A DNA stretch of 64,000 nt from Telmatactis stephensoni. Its lineage: Eukaryota; Cnidaria; Anthozoa; Actiniaria; Isophelliidae. Location of the stretch: contig JALIZF010001882.1 in the NCBI GenBank assembly GCA_029948255.1, forward strand, positions 744,001 to 808,000, in the 5' to 3' direction. Shown here piece by piece: positions 1 through 13,700 of this stretch. The position numbers and the translations under genes were made by a program. Below the pieces are notes generated by a model, which searched no databases, was not told the origin of the DNA, and worked only from the letters and a program-made list of their open reading frames with translations. The number at the start of each line of letters is the position of its first letter. The first letter of the stretch is position 1.

Positions 1-449
1 TAAGGATATTGACTGAGATAAGGATATAGTAAAAGCCTAGTTCATACAAGTGACACAAAGCAAATGCAAAAGCAAGCATTGTTCATGAGTGCAAATGCAA
101 TGATTAAGTAAATAGGCATGCATATGAAAGTGTGTTTACAAGGACAAAGATACAAAGGTTTGTATTTGCATTTGCACAAACCCTGATTAACACAATAAAA
201 CTCATTGCAAGCACAAGTACAACCCAAGTGCAAGAAAGTGAAAAATTTCCATTCCTTGAATTTGCATTAATTTTGCACTTGTGGTATGCTGCACTTGAGT
301 TTCTCAAGTTTGCACATACACTGACTTGCACTTGCAATTGTGTTACTCTTGTGAACCAGCCTAAAGTCTTTATACTATGACTGTGTGCTGTGTTGACTGT
401 TGTAAGCTGATTTTTTTCACTTCTGATACCCCTGTGATTTCTTCATAAG
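1..449. other. Intron or upstream sequence, no exon found
   Basis: Rich in dispersed TTGCACTTGCA/AATGCAAATGCA words. No initiator exon of the PARP gene is recognisable; the acceptor for the first exon (TTCTTCATAAG) ends at 449. Confidence 0.5.
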
Positions 450-2046
450 ATGAAGAGGAGGATGAAGAGGAGGATGAAGAAGATGAAGGAGAGCAGCCAC
501 CAGCCAAGCGAACACGCAGCTCTAGCAGCACCTCAACACCATCACCAAGAAAAGGCAGGAAAGGAAAAGCTTCAACTCCAAAAAAGACCCCACAACCTAA
601 AAAGGGAAGAGCTCAAAAACACAAAACCCCAACTCCTAAGAAACCCAAGAAAGAGAAACCTGCAAAAAAGAAAGGACGAAGACCTGGTGTTTTAATTCCC
701 AATGATGACATTGAATTGATTGATGAGGACCCAACATTTGGTTCAGAAAGGTGGGTATGCATGTACTCAGACATATTTACAGTGTAATTTTAGAACTTAT
801 TCAAGGGCTGATGGGAGTGGCTATTGATGAAGAGCCAATTATTGCTTATTAGTACAGGAAAGGATTACCAGGAGACAGCTCGATGTGCCTCATATGATGT
901 GATGTGCTGCCCTCATTCTGACTATTTTTAGATCATTCATTTGTGGTGCTGAAAAAGCTCATTAAACACTTTTAATTATTACTTTGAATTCTCTTCTTAG
1001 GGAAGACCTTGGCTTGATACCATACAAAAAGCCCATACGGGCTGTGCTTCTCAATGACATGGATTTACTGACAGAATGCATTGAAAATGTTAAACAGATA
1101 CATACAGTAAGTGTCTTTGTGAGTTTTGTATTTTTTAATCCAAATGTTGTATTTATTTTAAGTACAATATTAAATATTAAATTTTGTAATGAATTCTAGA
1201 GCATATTTTTGTATGAGTGGGAAATATACTGCAAAATGCCACGGGCATGCCAGTGCCATGTGATCTATAAAAACACAAAGTTTCTGCCATAACTTACTTA
1301 CCTTACTGTGCATTGGCATTAATTTTTTTCACAGTAATGTGAAATCCCCTGAGGAAGTGGGGGGGGGGCATTTCCTGGTATCTTTAAGGATATCAAAAGA
1401 GCCCATTGCTTTTCGTATTTTATAATTGTGCATAAGGGGTTTAGGAGCTTTAATATGGTAAGTACTCAGAATAATACTTTTGTGAGGTACCTCTTAGGGG
1501 TTAAAAAAACATCCAGCCACACTCTTCTTAAAAGACGGCCAGTATATATCTTGGGTATTTTTTGAAAATTTCCAAAGTCTGTTCTAGTATATGAGGTCAC
1601 TATATTTGAGGGTGTGACCAGATTTATTGTCTCCACTCATCATATAATTTAAGGTGGTTCAACTACAAAAGTGAATTGGTGAACAATTATCCTGACCATT
1701 AGAGGAAATTGAATAATCATTAATAATGATAATTTTCAGTAGTCTTCTTCCTTTGTTTCGTTAGAATATATTTGAATTTAATAGACCAAATTAATTGGCT
1801 AACGTGTTGCTATGTACATTTCTACCCAATTCAAAACCTCTGGGAATAAGAACTTTTGTTCCAAAAATTTCCACGAGATAAAAGACAAAGAATCTTATTC
1901 CCTGAGGTTTTGAATTGGGTGGAAACGTACATGTAGTACATAGCAACATATTAATTTTTAATATAAATTACTTTGACAGATCGAGTAAATTTTTTGTAAT
2001 ATGTAAAGCGCCTTAGAGCCTGGTATAAGGCGCTTCAGAAATCTAA

Positions 2047-2077
<31 letters not shown>

Positions 2078-3899
2078 GCTGATAAGGTCTATTTCTTGGC
2101 TTGACAATGCTGTCAATCTTTTTCTCACTAGGTTCACTGGTTTCGAAGTCCAGATATTTCTAGAAATGCTCTTCAATATTCACTTCTAATGAATAACAAA
2201 GAAGCTGTTGACCGACTGATAGATGATTTCAGTGAACCAAAGAAGGATCGATGTGGCCGGCCTAATATTAGTCTTGATGAAATGGATACAGGGTCGTAAG
2301 TATTGACCAAATCATTTCATTAAATAGCTTCCATAAAGTAATTAGTATTGACTAATCAATTGTTATTCTAAATTAATTAAAATCCCAGTCCTGAGAATAC
2401 AAATGAAGCCCTGGCTGCTTGTGAAAAGGACCAAAGTGACTTTTTTCATTGATATAAAATCAATTAACTTTCCTATGCCTAATTTTGGACATCCATCGAA
2501 TAGTCACTTTAATAGGTCAATTTCATGGGCAACACTTCATTCATTAACCCTTCAAGTTTGGTACCTTGACTGTTATTTTTTCTCGTTTGTTTTCCTAATG
2601 TAGGTATAATTTCAAAACATTTGGACATGCTGTAAGACGGATCTATGCTAGCAGAGGGTCCAGAGAAGGAAACAATGCCTTTCTAAAGGTGTGGAGATTT
2701 ACCTTTTAGTTAATTAAGATATCTTATGATTGAAGGATGAATAGAAATTTGTAACACCATATTAAAAGAGGGGTAATGTATCTGATGTTGGGAGCCTTGG
2801 CCCTTTATTGGATGACAAAGGAGTCGCCAAGGCTTGAAATGTCAGTATTAAAAGTTCTCTGACTCCCTTTTTAAATGTATATGGTGTTAAGAAGCTCCAT
2901 TCATCCCTTGTTACATTTTACACACTGATGCAGCCCAAACTAGTTTGTTAGTCTTCTTTTGTTTTGAATTAAAATGCAACCATGAATTAATTTTACAATA
3001 ATAATTTACACTTTTAGGAGAAGGACTCATATCTGTCTGCTGAGAATTACCTTGAGTTCTGCCTAAAAAATGAAGATATTCCATTGGATATGGTGGAGTT
3101 TGTTCTTGACAAGTTTATTAAAAAGAAAGAGTGCAGTTTAAGTGTGAGTGACTATCATTATAAAACAGTTTTTAATGTGCAACTGTTCAGAGTTTAAGAA
3201 TCGTTTTCAGTGCGCATGTGATTTTATCCCGAATTTCTCACTTACTTTTAATTATTTGTTTAAACCTTCTTTTAATCAAACAAAAGAAGGTGAGACATTC
3301 GGGATAAAATTGCATGTGCATTAGAAATGATTCAGGCTTATAGCATTAAACACCCACGGGACAGAGCTGTTATATATATGTATCACCCTTTATACCTTTA
3401 CTATTTATTTTTAGACGTCAATATTTCATTTTTTCATGTAGGATGCTATTGAACAAGTTTGGATGGCTATTCGTGCTGGTAACAGAAAAGTTGCAGGTTA
3501 CTTTGTGAAGAAAGCCATTGAAAAAGAGGGCTTTGGATTTAACTTTTTGCACAAAGAGGTTGGTTCTATTAGAAAATATTATTATTAATAGTTGCTAGTG
3601 AGTTTTGGTTGCACTTTCATTACTAACAGAGAGAAAATAATTGGTAAAAGGTAATTAGTAATTATTACCTAAAAACTTGCTACTTATCGGTTGTGAGGGT
3701 TGGTAAAAAATGCATGCCTTTTTTAGATCCAGTCCACATTTAATGACTACATAATTATATTTCCAGGACTCCATTATTATAACTTATGACAGTTTACTTT
3801 ATTCCAAATGTCAAAATTCAGGTGCTGTTGAATGAGAAAGAACCATTGTCAAAATTCCGTGCTCCATCAGTTAAGAAGAAACCCTATATGTGTCAAAAT
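450..3899 (+). CDS. PARP gene, N-terminal exons: acidic/basic nuclear-targeting tail and leading helical region
   Basis: Exons are 450-750, 1001-1106, 2132-2295, 2604-2688, 3018-3143, 3442-3558 and 3822-3899. The first begins with a Glu/Asp run and continues into Lys/Ser/Pro-rich sequence containing PPAKRTRSSSS and KKPKKEKPAKKKGRRPG, good candidate nuclear localisation signals. The following exons encode helix-rich sequence that leads into the ankyrin array, for example a segment reading NALQYSLLMNNKEAVDRLI. All borders are canonical and the phases chain (2, 0, 2, 0, 0, 0, 0). A different frame of the first exon gives a Lys/Arg/Met-rich ORF that is only a shadow. No initiator exon was found in 1-449. 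Confidence 0.85.
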
Positions 3900-4877
3900 G
3901 TAAGTAAATACATGTATGTGTTTTGTATAGAGCAACTTTTCTACTGTCTGTTTGGAAGAGGTTTTCAAATTTCTCTCCTCTATGATAGTTCTGCTAACAG
4001 GTAGCATACAAAATTTGTGGACAAGAAATTAAACATTTAAACTGTCTTGAAATCTATTGCTACTTTACTCATCTCACTCCTACCAATGACAACATATCAA
4101 CTACTGTAGTATTCTTGTCATTCATCCAGATTACGTGATCATTGGTTTTGACATGGTTTTCTGTACGTGACAAGCATGCATACTCATGCAACAGAATATC
4201 AAACATTAATACTTGCAGAGGTTTCAATTTCCTTAGCTTCTCATGCAAGTAGAGGAGAGAACAAAGGAAAGTTCTACTAAGCATCATAAATAATGTTGTG
4301 TGCAACAAGATCATATTTTTTTGGGAAAATATGCAACATGGTATTATTATCAATTTTTCTCAGTTTATAATACTTCATTTATTTGTTCATTTTCTTTTGC
4401 TCTCATTTTATCAGATTCTTCCACTTCATGCTGCCTGCATCAATCCTAATGCCCAGTACCTCAAAGATCTTCTCAATGTTGTCCCAGAATATAACCTCCC
4501 GGATGAAAAAGGCTACAAATTAATTCATTATGCTTGTGCCTGTGAAGGCCCTGGGCCTCTTAAGGTGTTGCTGTCAAGGTAACAATCAATGTCATTGGGA
4601 CAATTCACATTTCAAACTTATTAAAGCCTGGATTCACAATGTAGTGATGGAAGCTAAGCATAAGTACATGTATAAGCAACAAATACAGACTCAATAGTTT
4701 GCTGCTCTTTAGAAGTGACAGACAGACAAGACTGACTGACTGATATAGTAGGTAGACAGACAGACAGACAGAAACAACACTACTAACAGTATATGGACTC
4801 TCAGTAACTGGACAAAACTTTCAGTAACTGACACAAAACAAGGAAACAAACTTGAAGATACAGTCAGTCAGTCAGTC

Positions 4878-4952
<75 letters not shown>

Positions 4953-7612
4953 TAGATACCCAGCCAGCCAGCCAGCCAGCCAGACTGTACATGTAGACAG
5001 ACAGACAGACAGACAGAAACAACACTATATGCAGTCAGTAATTGGACACACCTTATGTGTATTTATATTCCGTCCATTGTAAATAGTTACAAAAAATATA
5101 TATGTGGAGCTGCAAAACAGTTTTTGAAAACTTGGTATAGAGTTACAAATTGAAATGGCCTGTAAATAAAAATGACATAATTATGTGATGTTCAATGTTT
5201 TCAAAAATCACCAAACACTGATATTTGACTTAGAAAGAAAGGCTATTGATGCCAATTTTGACTGTTTGAGTAAACTTTGTCAGCAAAGTCACTTAGGCCA
5301 TTTTTCATCAGAAGCCCTTCAGTTGAACATTGGTACACATTATGTAACTCTTTAGTTTATGCTTTGTTTAACAGGGGGGTTGACGTCAATGACCTTGCCC
5401 AAAAAGGTAAAACTCCTCTTATGATTGCTGCAAAATATGGTCGCGAGAAGAATGTTGAAGCTCTGCTAGCAACACAGAATACCACAGAAGACGTACATGC
5501 AGAAGAAGAAGATGATGATGAAGTGTTTGGACCAAGAATTGTAGTTGATGCCAAGTCCAAGACTACCAAGGCAGCAATTCATTATGCGGCTAAACGTGGT
5601 CATGTGGTAAGAGCAGGACAAAGTTCTTTTTGTGGTGAATACATTATTTCAACTTGTGTCTCCTTATATCATTCTATAATTTTGTACACAACCACAAACA
5701 ATGCAGATGCAAGTGACAGTGTCAGAGACTGGAGACTATTTTCACATGGAGCATCATTATTGCTGCGAGCGAAGCGAGTAGCCTCCTATTCGGAACACAG
5801 TGTAATCTGTGGATGTCACTAGATGAACATGCGATACATACGATCAGCGGTTCAAGTCCATACCGTATCGAGAGTCGATTCAAGGATGTCACTAGACGAA
5901 CACGCGATACATACGATCAGCGATTCACATCTTTTCCTAAATAAACTAGCTTTATAAAATCAGTTAGTTTTATAATCATTGCCAATGCTAGCCGTTTGTG
6001 ATTGTTTTGAAAATTGCTTTACTCAAAGTGCTAAATAATTTTGAACTGTGTGTGTCCGACACCAATCCTGGAGAATTATGTTTTGTAGTTCAATATTGAA
6101 GGTCAACTAGCAGTGTTCGTTACACAACGCACAGGAGATAGACAAGAAACATTTGATATATCAGAGAAAGCGATGTACTTTCGTGAGTTTTAGGGGGACC
6201 AGCTGTTTTCTACTCGCAGCACTTCACTTTCTATTAGAAATAGCTAGTCAAATAGATTATTTGAGATCTTTGGTATGATCTATTCCAAGAAACACCATCT
6301 GAAGAAATGTGTACTGTTACAAGTCCATTCCTTGCCTCAAAGTAAAGCCGATTTACATGGTATTGACAACCCATTTATGGCAAGGCATCCCTACATGTAA
6401 ATCTTGGCATACAGACCAATTATAATTTTTGTGTATGGCACCTCATCAGGCCAATAAACGTTCTGTTCACATGATGATAATAACTGTATGGTTGCCATGG
6501 CAAAATTAATAAGCCTGCATGCCCAGAATTAATGATACTGTACTTGCCATAAACAGGTTGTTGTTTAATTGAGTTTAAGCTAAAAGCCCATGGTACATGC
6601 TTTAATCTGTTGCTCCTCCCATTCTTTTCAGAATATAATTAAAATGCTTGTACAGCATGGTTCCAACATTAATCTACAAACTGGCAGTGGTAAAGCAAAT
6701 GTAACTCCATTGATGCTGGGTGCAATTAAGGGCAATTTAGACGTTGTCAAAACTTGTGTTGAGCTTGGTGGTGGTGCAGACACAAGAGGTACATAATGTA
6801 ATTTATGGCACTGCAGTTTAGAAAAATTACAAACATGATCATTGCTTTTTGGCCAAAGAAAAGTGAGAGAAACCCCAGTGAGAAACATCCTTGTAAGAGT
6901 AAAATACCTCAAACCTTGGCTTTTATCCAATATATTTCCCTCAGGTTCATAGCCCTCAGGATGTATATGCTCGGATAAAAGCTGAGGCTTGAAGTATTTA
7001 TGATATATCTGTGTGATTGAGGAGGTTTTCACATAAAAACAGTCCCAAATGATGTCAAAGATCTGATCATTGTTATTGAATTCCCAGAAGGAAATCTTAA
7101 TAATATAAATATTATAATTGCTTTTCATGTTCCTATTCATAGTAATGTTAATGAACTGCATCATAACAGACATTGATTTAAGTGCTTTTTGTTGATAGGA
7201 TTTCGTCAATCAACTCTGTCAGTAGTATTAATAGTACGTAGAACTATTCTAATAAATTCTAAATTGATTTTTCTTTTCTTCAGGAAAATGGAAGATGACA
7301 GCATTGATGCATGCAGCCAAGAATGGTCACTCCCTCTGTAGTTGCATACCTGCTTCGTCTTGGTGTAGATCCAAATGCTGCTGACACATCAGGGAACACC
7401 TCAGTTCACTATGCCTCAGCTTATGGATGGCTTCATTGCTTGCAGCTCTTAATTAAAGCTGGTGCCAACCCCAATACTGCCAACCAGTGGAAGGTACATG
7501 AGCAGTAGATTAATGATGATGATGGAGATGATGATGATGATGATGATGATGTTAATAATAAATTTGAGATTAGACCATTATGAATACATGATTGTATGAT
7601 TACAACAGTGGG

Positions 7613-7643
<31 letters not shown>

Positions 7644-7703
7644 ATTAATAAGGAATTGGAGAATAGACCATTATGAATGTGATTACAAATTTAAGTGGAC
7701 ATC

Positions 7704-7734
<31 letters not shown>

Positions 7735-10700
7735 GAGAATAGACCATTATTGATATGATTCAGGGGTTTCATTAACATAGCAATGATGTGACAGAATTGG
7801 GTAAACAACTTGATATTACATACAAACTTGCTACAAATCATCCACACTTATCAAAATCATCTTCCATTTCAGACCACAGCACTTGCACTTTCCATGATGA
7901 AAGAGCACATAGGAATTACTGACTATCTGCTGTCACTCAAAGACTGTGATGTGAACTTCAAAGATGACAATGGACAAACATTGTTAGCCCAGACAATTAG
8001 GAAGCGCAAAGTGGATGATACATTAAAATCCAGAGTGGAATATCTAGTGAAAGAGAAAGGAGCAGATGTCAAGGAGCCTGACACACAAGAATGGACTCCA
8101 GTAAGATAATCAAATGAGTGCTATTTTCTACTTTCACAATCATACCATATACTGTCTTTGTTTGTTTGTTTGTTGTTTTTCTTTTGGGGGGTAATCATTG
8201 TCAGTAGTTGCATACATTTACAAAATGGTATTAATGACAAAACAGCTTCCAAAATAATTATAAATTGAGCAGAAACTTAAGTCTGAAAAGAAGTCAATGG
8301 ACCATTTTCAATTGACTATACATGTATGTATGTATTTTAAATAGACTATTAACAAAAACAAACAAATGTCAAATAAACAAACATCAAACAAACAAACAAA
8401 CAAACAAAACAACAACGACAAAATGCTGGCTTACCCCCAAAGTACAGGGCATTGTGGGTGCTTTGGACAGTTTTATTTATTTTATATTTTTCATTTTTTT
8501 GTACTTAGTTAATAATTATTGTAAATGTTGTTTTTCTTGTCCACCCAGCTTCACCATCTTGCTGCTAATTCAATCTACATACCACCAAGATATGTAAGTA
8601 CAACTATACTAATAAATAAAAGGAGGTATCAAGCTGTCAGGATCAATAAAAAACAACAACAAAATCAATAAAACCTCTCATTTTCTGTTTTGATGGGTAG
8701 ATGAAAATATAATGTACTGACAGAGTTGAACTGTTGCAGGTAGGCAGTGTCATTCACCAGAGATTTTGTTGGCTGAGTCAAGATTAGATAGATGTAAGGT
8801 AGTTAGCAAGCTCAGTGTGCAGGTCTAGTCTGTATGGAGGCTAAGTCAAAGCTGTGCATCTGGGAGAGAGGGGGAGGGGGGATTCAGAGCACCAACTTGA
8901 CATGGCTCATCTATAAATTTTTAATGCTTGTCTAATAAAAAGGTAGCCCAATGATACACACCAAACCCTAATCTGATACCAGCATCTTACCAAAGGTAAA
9001 GAAGCTAGAAGGTACCAAATCCTGTGATTTTGACCCTAAAAGGTAATGGTATCATCTTTGCCTAAAATATATGGGAGTCCTCCCTCTACCCTATTACTGC
9101 CCACTATTAACAAAAGGGCAAGATCTTGTTGAATCAATGAGACATCAATTAGACTATTCTCTAATATCCAATAGTATTGAGAAATGGTCAGTTTGGCAAA
9201 GCTACCCACAAGTTAGCCTGATTATCAAAATAATTAACCAAAATAATATTCAAATAGTACTGCTTAACCACTGAAGTGTTCAGCAGTTGGGCCATTCTGT
9301 CTGATTATTAGGCTACCCCCATGAGTTCAAACATGAAAAAAAAAATATATGTTGATGCTAGAAATGGTCTAAAGAAGGTCTTCAAAAAAGCACAATGGAC
9401 TAGAAATTACCAATATTACATTTATTTAGACTACTGAGAGCGAATGGCTTGATATTCCAAGGAAAGAGCAAGATACAAGCCAAACAACTCCAACAAGTGA
9501 TGAGGAAGAAGAGAATGAAAGTCAAGACATGGATATCCAGGAGGATGACCAATCTCAAGAAATTGATGATGCAGACAATGATGATGATGCAAATGATGAT
9601 GATGCAGACAATGATGATGATGAAGACATGGATGACCAAGCAAGTGAAAAAAGTGGAGCTACCCCAATGAGCAATTTTGGTTTTCAAACGGTAACTTTCC
9701 AGAGCTCATATCATTAAAATCACTTCCCGGAGATATTTCCTGCTGCTGTTCTGCTTTTAAAGAACACATTTAATATTCAGTTGATTTCCTTGGGTCCATC
9801 TATCTATGGATCCATTGGTGATATCCAACCCAACCTTATCTTTCATCTATCCCAGGGGGGAGGGGGGTCATCAAGATTTTGAATTTGGGGGGCATTTGGC
9901 TGTGACACTAGGGCAAGAGATAGAGATACTTGTTACCAATTAATGTTACCATAGTTGTCCAAGACAGCTGGGCAAAACCCACCATATTCATCTCTACAGC
10001 CAGTCAATTTGCCCAGTGTCCGGCCTGATGAACCCCCTTCTATCCATCCATTGCCAAGGCTCAGTACTCTAACAGTGTCTGGAAGCCTGAGGTGACTGAC
10101 ATTTTGCTCTTGGGTGACTAAAAATAAAGACGATGTGGTATAGTATGGTAGGGTGTCTGATGGGCCCTCAAGGCTCCCTGATATTTGAATTTAGAGAACA
10201 GTAAGTTCAGGGGCGTATCCAGGGGGGTCCCAGGGTGCCCGTGACCCCCCCTTTGAAAACAAAAAGATGATAGAAATAAAAGAATCTGACTGGAGAAAGA
10301 TTGAAAAATTGGAAGTGTGACCCCCCTTTGGTGGAAAATGGAAAGTGTGACCCCCCTTTGAAATATTCTGGATACGCCCCCCTGAAGTTGTGCATTACTC
10401 CATCCTTTGAACCTCCATTCATCCCACCATCTATTTGGCCACCCTTATGGAACCATTGTTAAGTATTATTTAATTTTTATTTAAGTTATAAGGAGTTCTT
10501 TATGTATAGTATAAAGAACGAGAGAGAGTGTTTTATCGGATATAAAGATCCGAGCCGTAGGCGAGGATCTTTATACCGATAAAACACGATCTCGAGTTCT
10601 TTATACGGCTTAAAAAACTCCAACACATATTAGAGTTGTTCTCTAAAAGAAAATCGAAAATATCTTCATTTATCTTGGAGAAAATCGAGGTTAAAGTTGA

Positions 10701-13700
10701 TGTAAATTAGGCCGAATCTTTATCAGATATAAAGACACTCGTCACGGTGGCGATTTTCATTGTGTTTGCCTTATGAATTATTAATGAGTTTTTTAAATCT
10801 TGTATACAGTTCCACTCAACCTTTGAGAGACGTCTTGAAACCCCACCAAAGCTAAACAAGTCAAGTGCAGAAATATCTTGCTACATAGCAGAAATGCTCT
10901 TTAAAGCTGGTGCCGATCTTGATGCTGTTGATGCAAAGGGTCAAACACCTCTGATGATAGCATTATTACAGGTGAGAAGAACCACTGATTGGTTTGTATG
11001 AACAGATAAATACTTGAGGTAGTGAGGGGAGGGGTGAGTTGGGTTTGTGTTTGTCAGTGTAGTGGATTTATAACCTGGAGCAAGGATGGCACAGTTGGTT
11101 AGTGCACAGCTTTTGGTGCGAGAGGTCCCGAGTTTCGATCCTCAGTGACCCCACATCCTTGTTTCGACTTCTTTCCTTTCCATATAGGTAGCTCATGGAT
11201 TGAGCTACATTGAACTAGCTTTAAGTAGCTTTAAATACCCATAAAATGGAGCACTGATGGAGAGAGGCCAGGTAGAATGAGCACACCGTCGGCTTCCTGG
11301 AAGACCAGCTTCTAGCTTTGCTTCTAGCTGAAGGAGCTTCTGATGTTACAGTGTAAATATAATTCTTTACCTTTACTGTTGTCACATCCCAGGGATATTA
11401 TTTTGTTGCTCCTTTTTCACTCTTGTTATCATACATTTTACACATGATTATTATAGTCTTTTTACATGTATAATTTCAGCATAATTATCCACTGATTCGC
11501 AAACTTATTGACCTTGGTGCTAAACCATCAGTTGGAAAGAATGAGGAGGGTCAAGCAAATGATTCACCTTCAAGCGAAAGAGAAAGACAAATTGGATTTA
11601 AGGGAAATGTACCCAGATATCAAGGAGGTGTGTAATAATCAAGCAATAAGAATTGTAAGAGGTGGCCATAGAAAAGGCTTGTAATGAGTGCCTTTTTCAT
11701 GTTGAGGCATTGAATAGATGTTTTGGGAGAGTAAAGTTTGTTTCATTCTATCATTTTAGACCATTCTGGAAAACTTGAAACATTTTTAGAATAGTAGACA
11801 TTTTTTATGGGCATCTCTCTTAATTGTTTTTCTCTCCATCTGTTGTACATGTGGCCCTAAATTATTACCTTTGAGGCATTTATTCATGAATAGAGATCAA
11901 GCATAAGCAAGCACCCACGCATTTCAAGTAGCACAAGAGATCTTTCTAAGAAAGTTTTACTTATTATAAATTATATTTTTCAATGTGTCATAATACAGCC
12001 GCAACTAGAAGGAACAATCAAAGAGCAACTAGAAGCACGAGATAAATTTCTGGAGAAGCTTGTGCAACCAAACTAACACAGAGATGTTGAAATTGTTTAT
12101 TGCTGGTGATGCAGAAATAAGTGCCACAGACAACTTTGGCCTCACTCCCTTGATGGTTGCTTTTACCAAAGTATGTAAGAATTTATATTCAACTGTATTT
12201 TGAATATATCTTTTACAATTGAAAAAAGGGGGCCAGAACAGTTGGACAAGAATGAAAAAAGTGAATCAACATTTTTAACTATGAGACCGCTACCTGTACC
12301 TGTTGACCACTTACTAATGCAACCACCTATCAACCATATACTGGCCACTTTTTGACCACTTTTAAAATGACCACTTATGGTACAGTGCAGATTGTTCACT
12401 ATTACCAACTGATATAAATTTATCTAGAGGAGATTCAGGGTGGGCAACACAGCCTCCCCATAACTGTACCAGAGAGAGAGAGAGAGGGGGGGGGGGGGGG
12501 TGAACAGGGTTTGTGAACTTTTGATGGTGTCTACACTAAGAAGTTGCATGTCTGATGTTTGTTTTGTAAGTCCTTACTAACACTGATGTTTCAAATAGAT
12601 GCCATGTACTTACATTGTCTTTGATGGCGGTGTCATTTCACTTTTTATCACTTACTTTAATTTACATGTAAGTAATTTGTATTATTTAACTGTTGAACAG
12701 AGCAATGTGGATATGATTGAGGTCCTTCTTGATAACAATGCTGACCCATCCATTGGTCTACAAGACACTGGTCATAACATTCTCCACTTGTTAAACTGTG
12801 TTCCTCTCAAATCCAGGGGTTACTTTGTCCTCAAGAATGGCCAAATTGGTAAGCTCTCCAAGTCATTAGATTTGCATTTCTATACTGTTGTTTTCAAGGA
12901 ATAAATGGAAATCTGTATCACTGTATAAAATAGTCTTAATACATTACTGATATTTTGAGGATGATGAAAGACCATGTAGCACTGAGATAGAATGAAGTGG
13001 AAATTGCATCTTCACTCGAACTTTTACTTCATTTTATCTCAGGGTTATGCAGTCTTTCATCACATAATTTATTCCCACATTCTAACACCAGGTTCCAACA
13101 TGCAACAACACCTTGTTGCTCAGTTGGTAGAGTATTAGCATACAAATGCAGGGGTCATGGGTTTGTATCCCATCGAGGTCAGATAATTGTTTCTGTGCTT
13201 TGTTAGAGCAACAGACCATATGGTCATAGTTTGCAAAGTTTCCTAGGTAGGATTCCTCTTATAGCACTGCATCTTTTACTCAAATTTCCACTTCGTGATA
13301 TTTCGAGCCTTAGCCCTTGTTGCTAATTTAGAAAAATGCTGATTGCAGATCCCAGATGAATTCAATCGTCTGAAGCTTGGCAATGCTGTGGATAATAATG
13401 GATTTACTCCTTTGCTACATGCATGTGAAATGTATGCCTGTAATTGTTCAAGTGTAAGTTTCTCAGAAATTGATGGATAAATGGTGAAGATGATGAAATT
13501 GATTATAATTAAGACCCAGATACACCAGCAACTTTTATGGGTAGTAAGGGTGTCTGAGTGGCTAAAAGTGTGATCCCTGGTTTGATTCCCAGATGGGGCA
13601 TCGCATGTGGCTTCAGTTTGTTGATTCATTCTCTCCCTTGCTTCAAGGGTTTTGTCTACAATCGGCGCCTTTTTGAATGACACATTTGTGGAAGAAAAGG

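Noticed and set aside
132..380. 82-codon ORF near the left edge
   Set aside because: Low-complexity TTGCA/CAAAT words, no family resemblance and no splice context.
450..695. Lys/Arg/Met-rich ORF starting at the ATG of 450
   Set aside because: It is out of frame with the acidic/basic PARP exon, whose frame chains into the next exon; the ATG is simply the first bases after the acceptor.
5757..5940. Short direct repeats considered as a CRISPR-like array
   Set aside because: Only two 72-bp copies without uniform spacers, in an animal intron.
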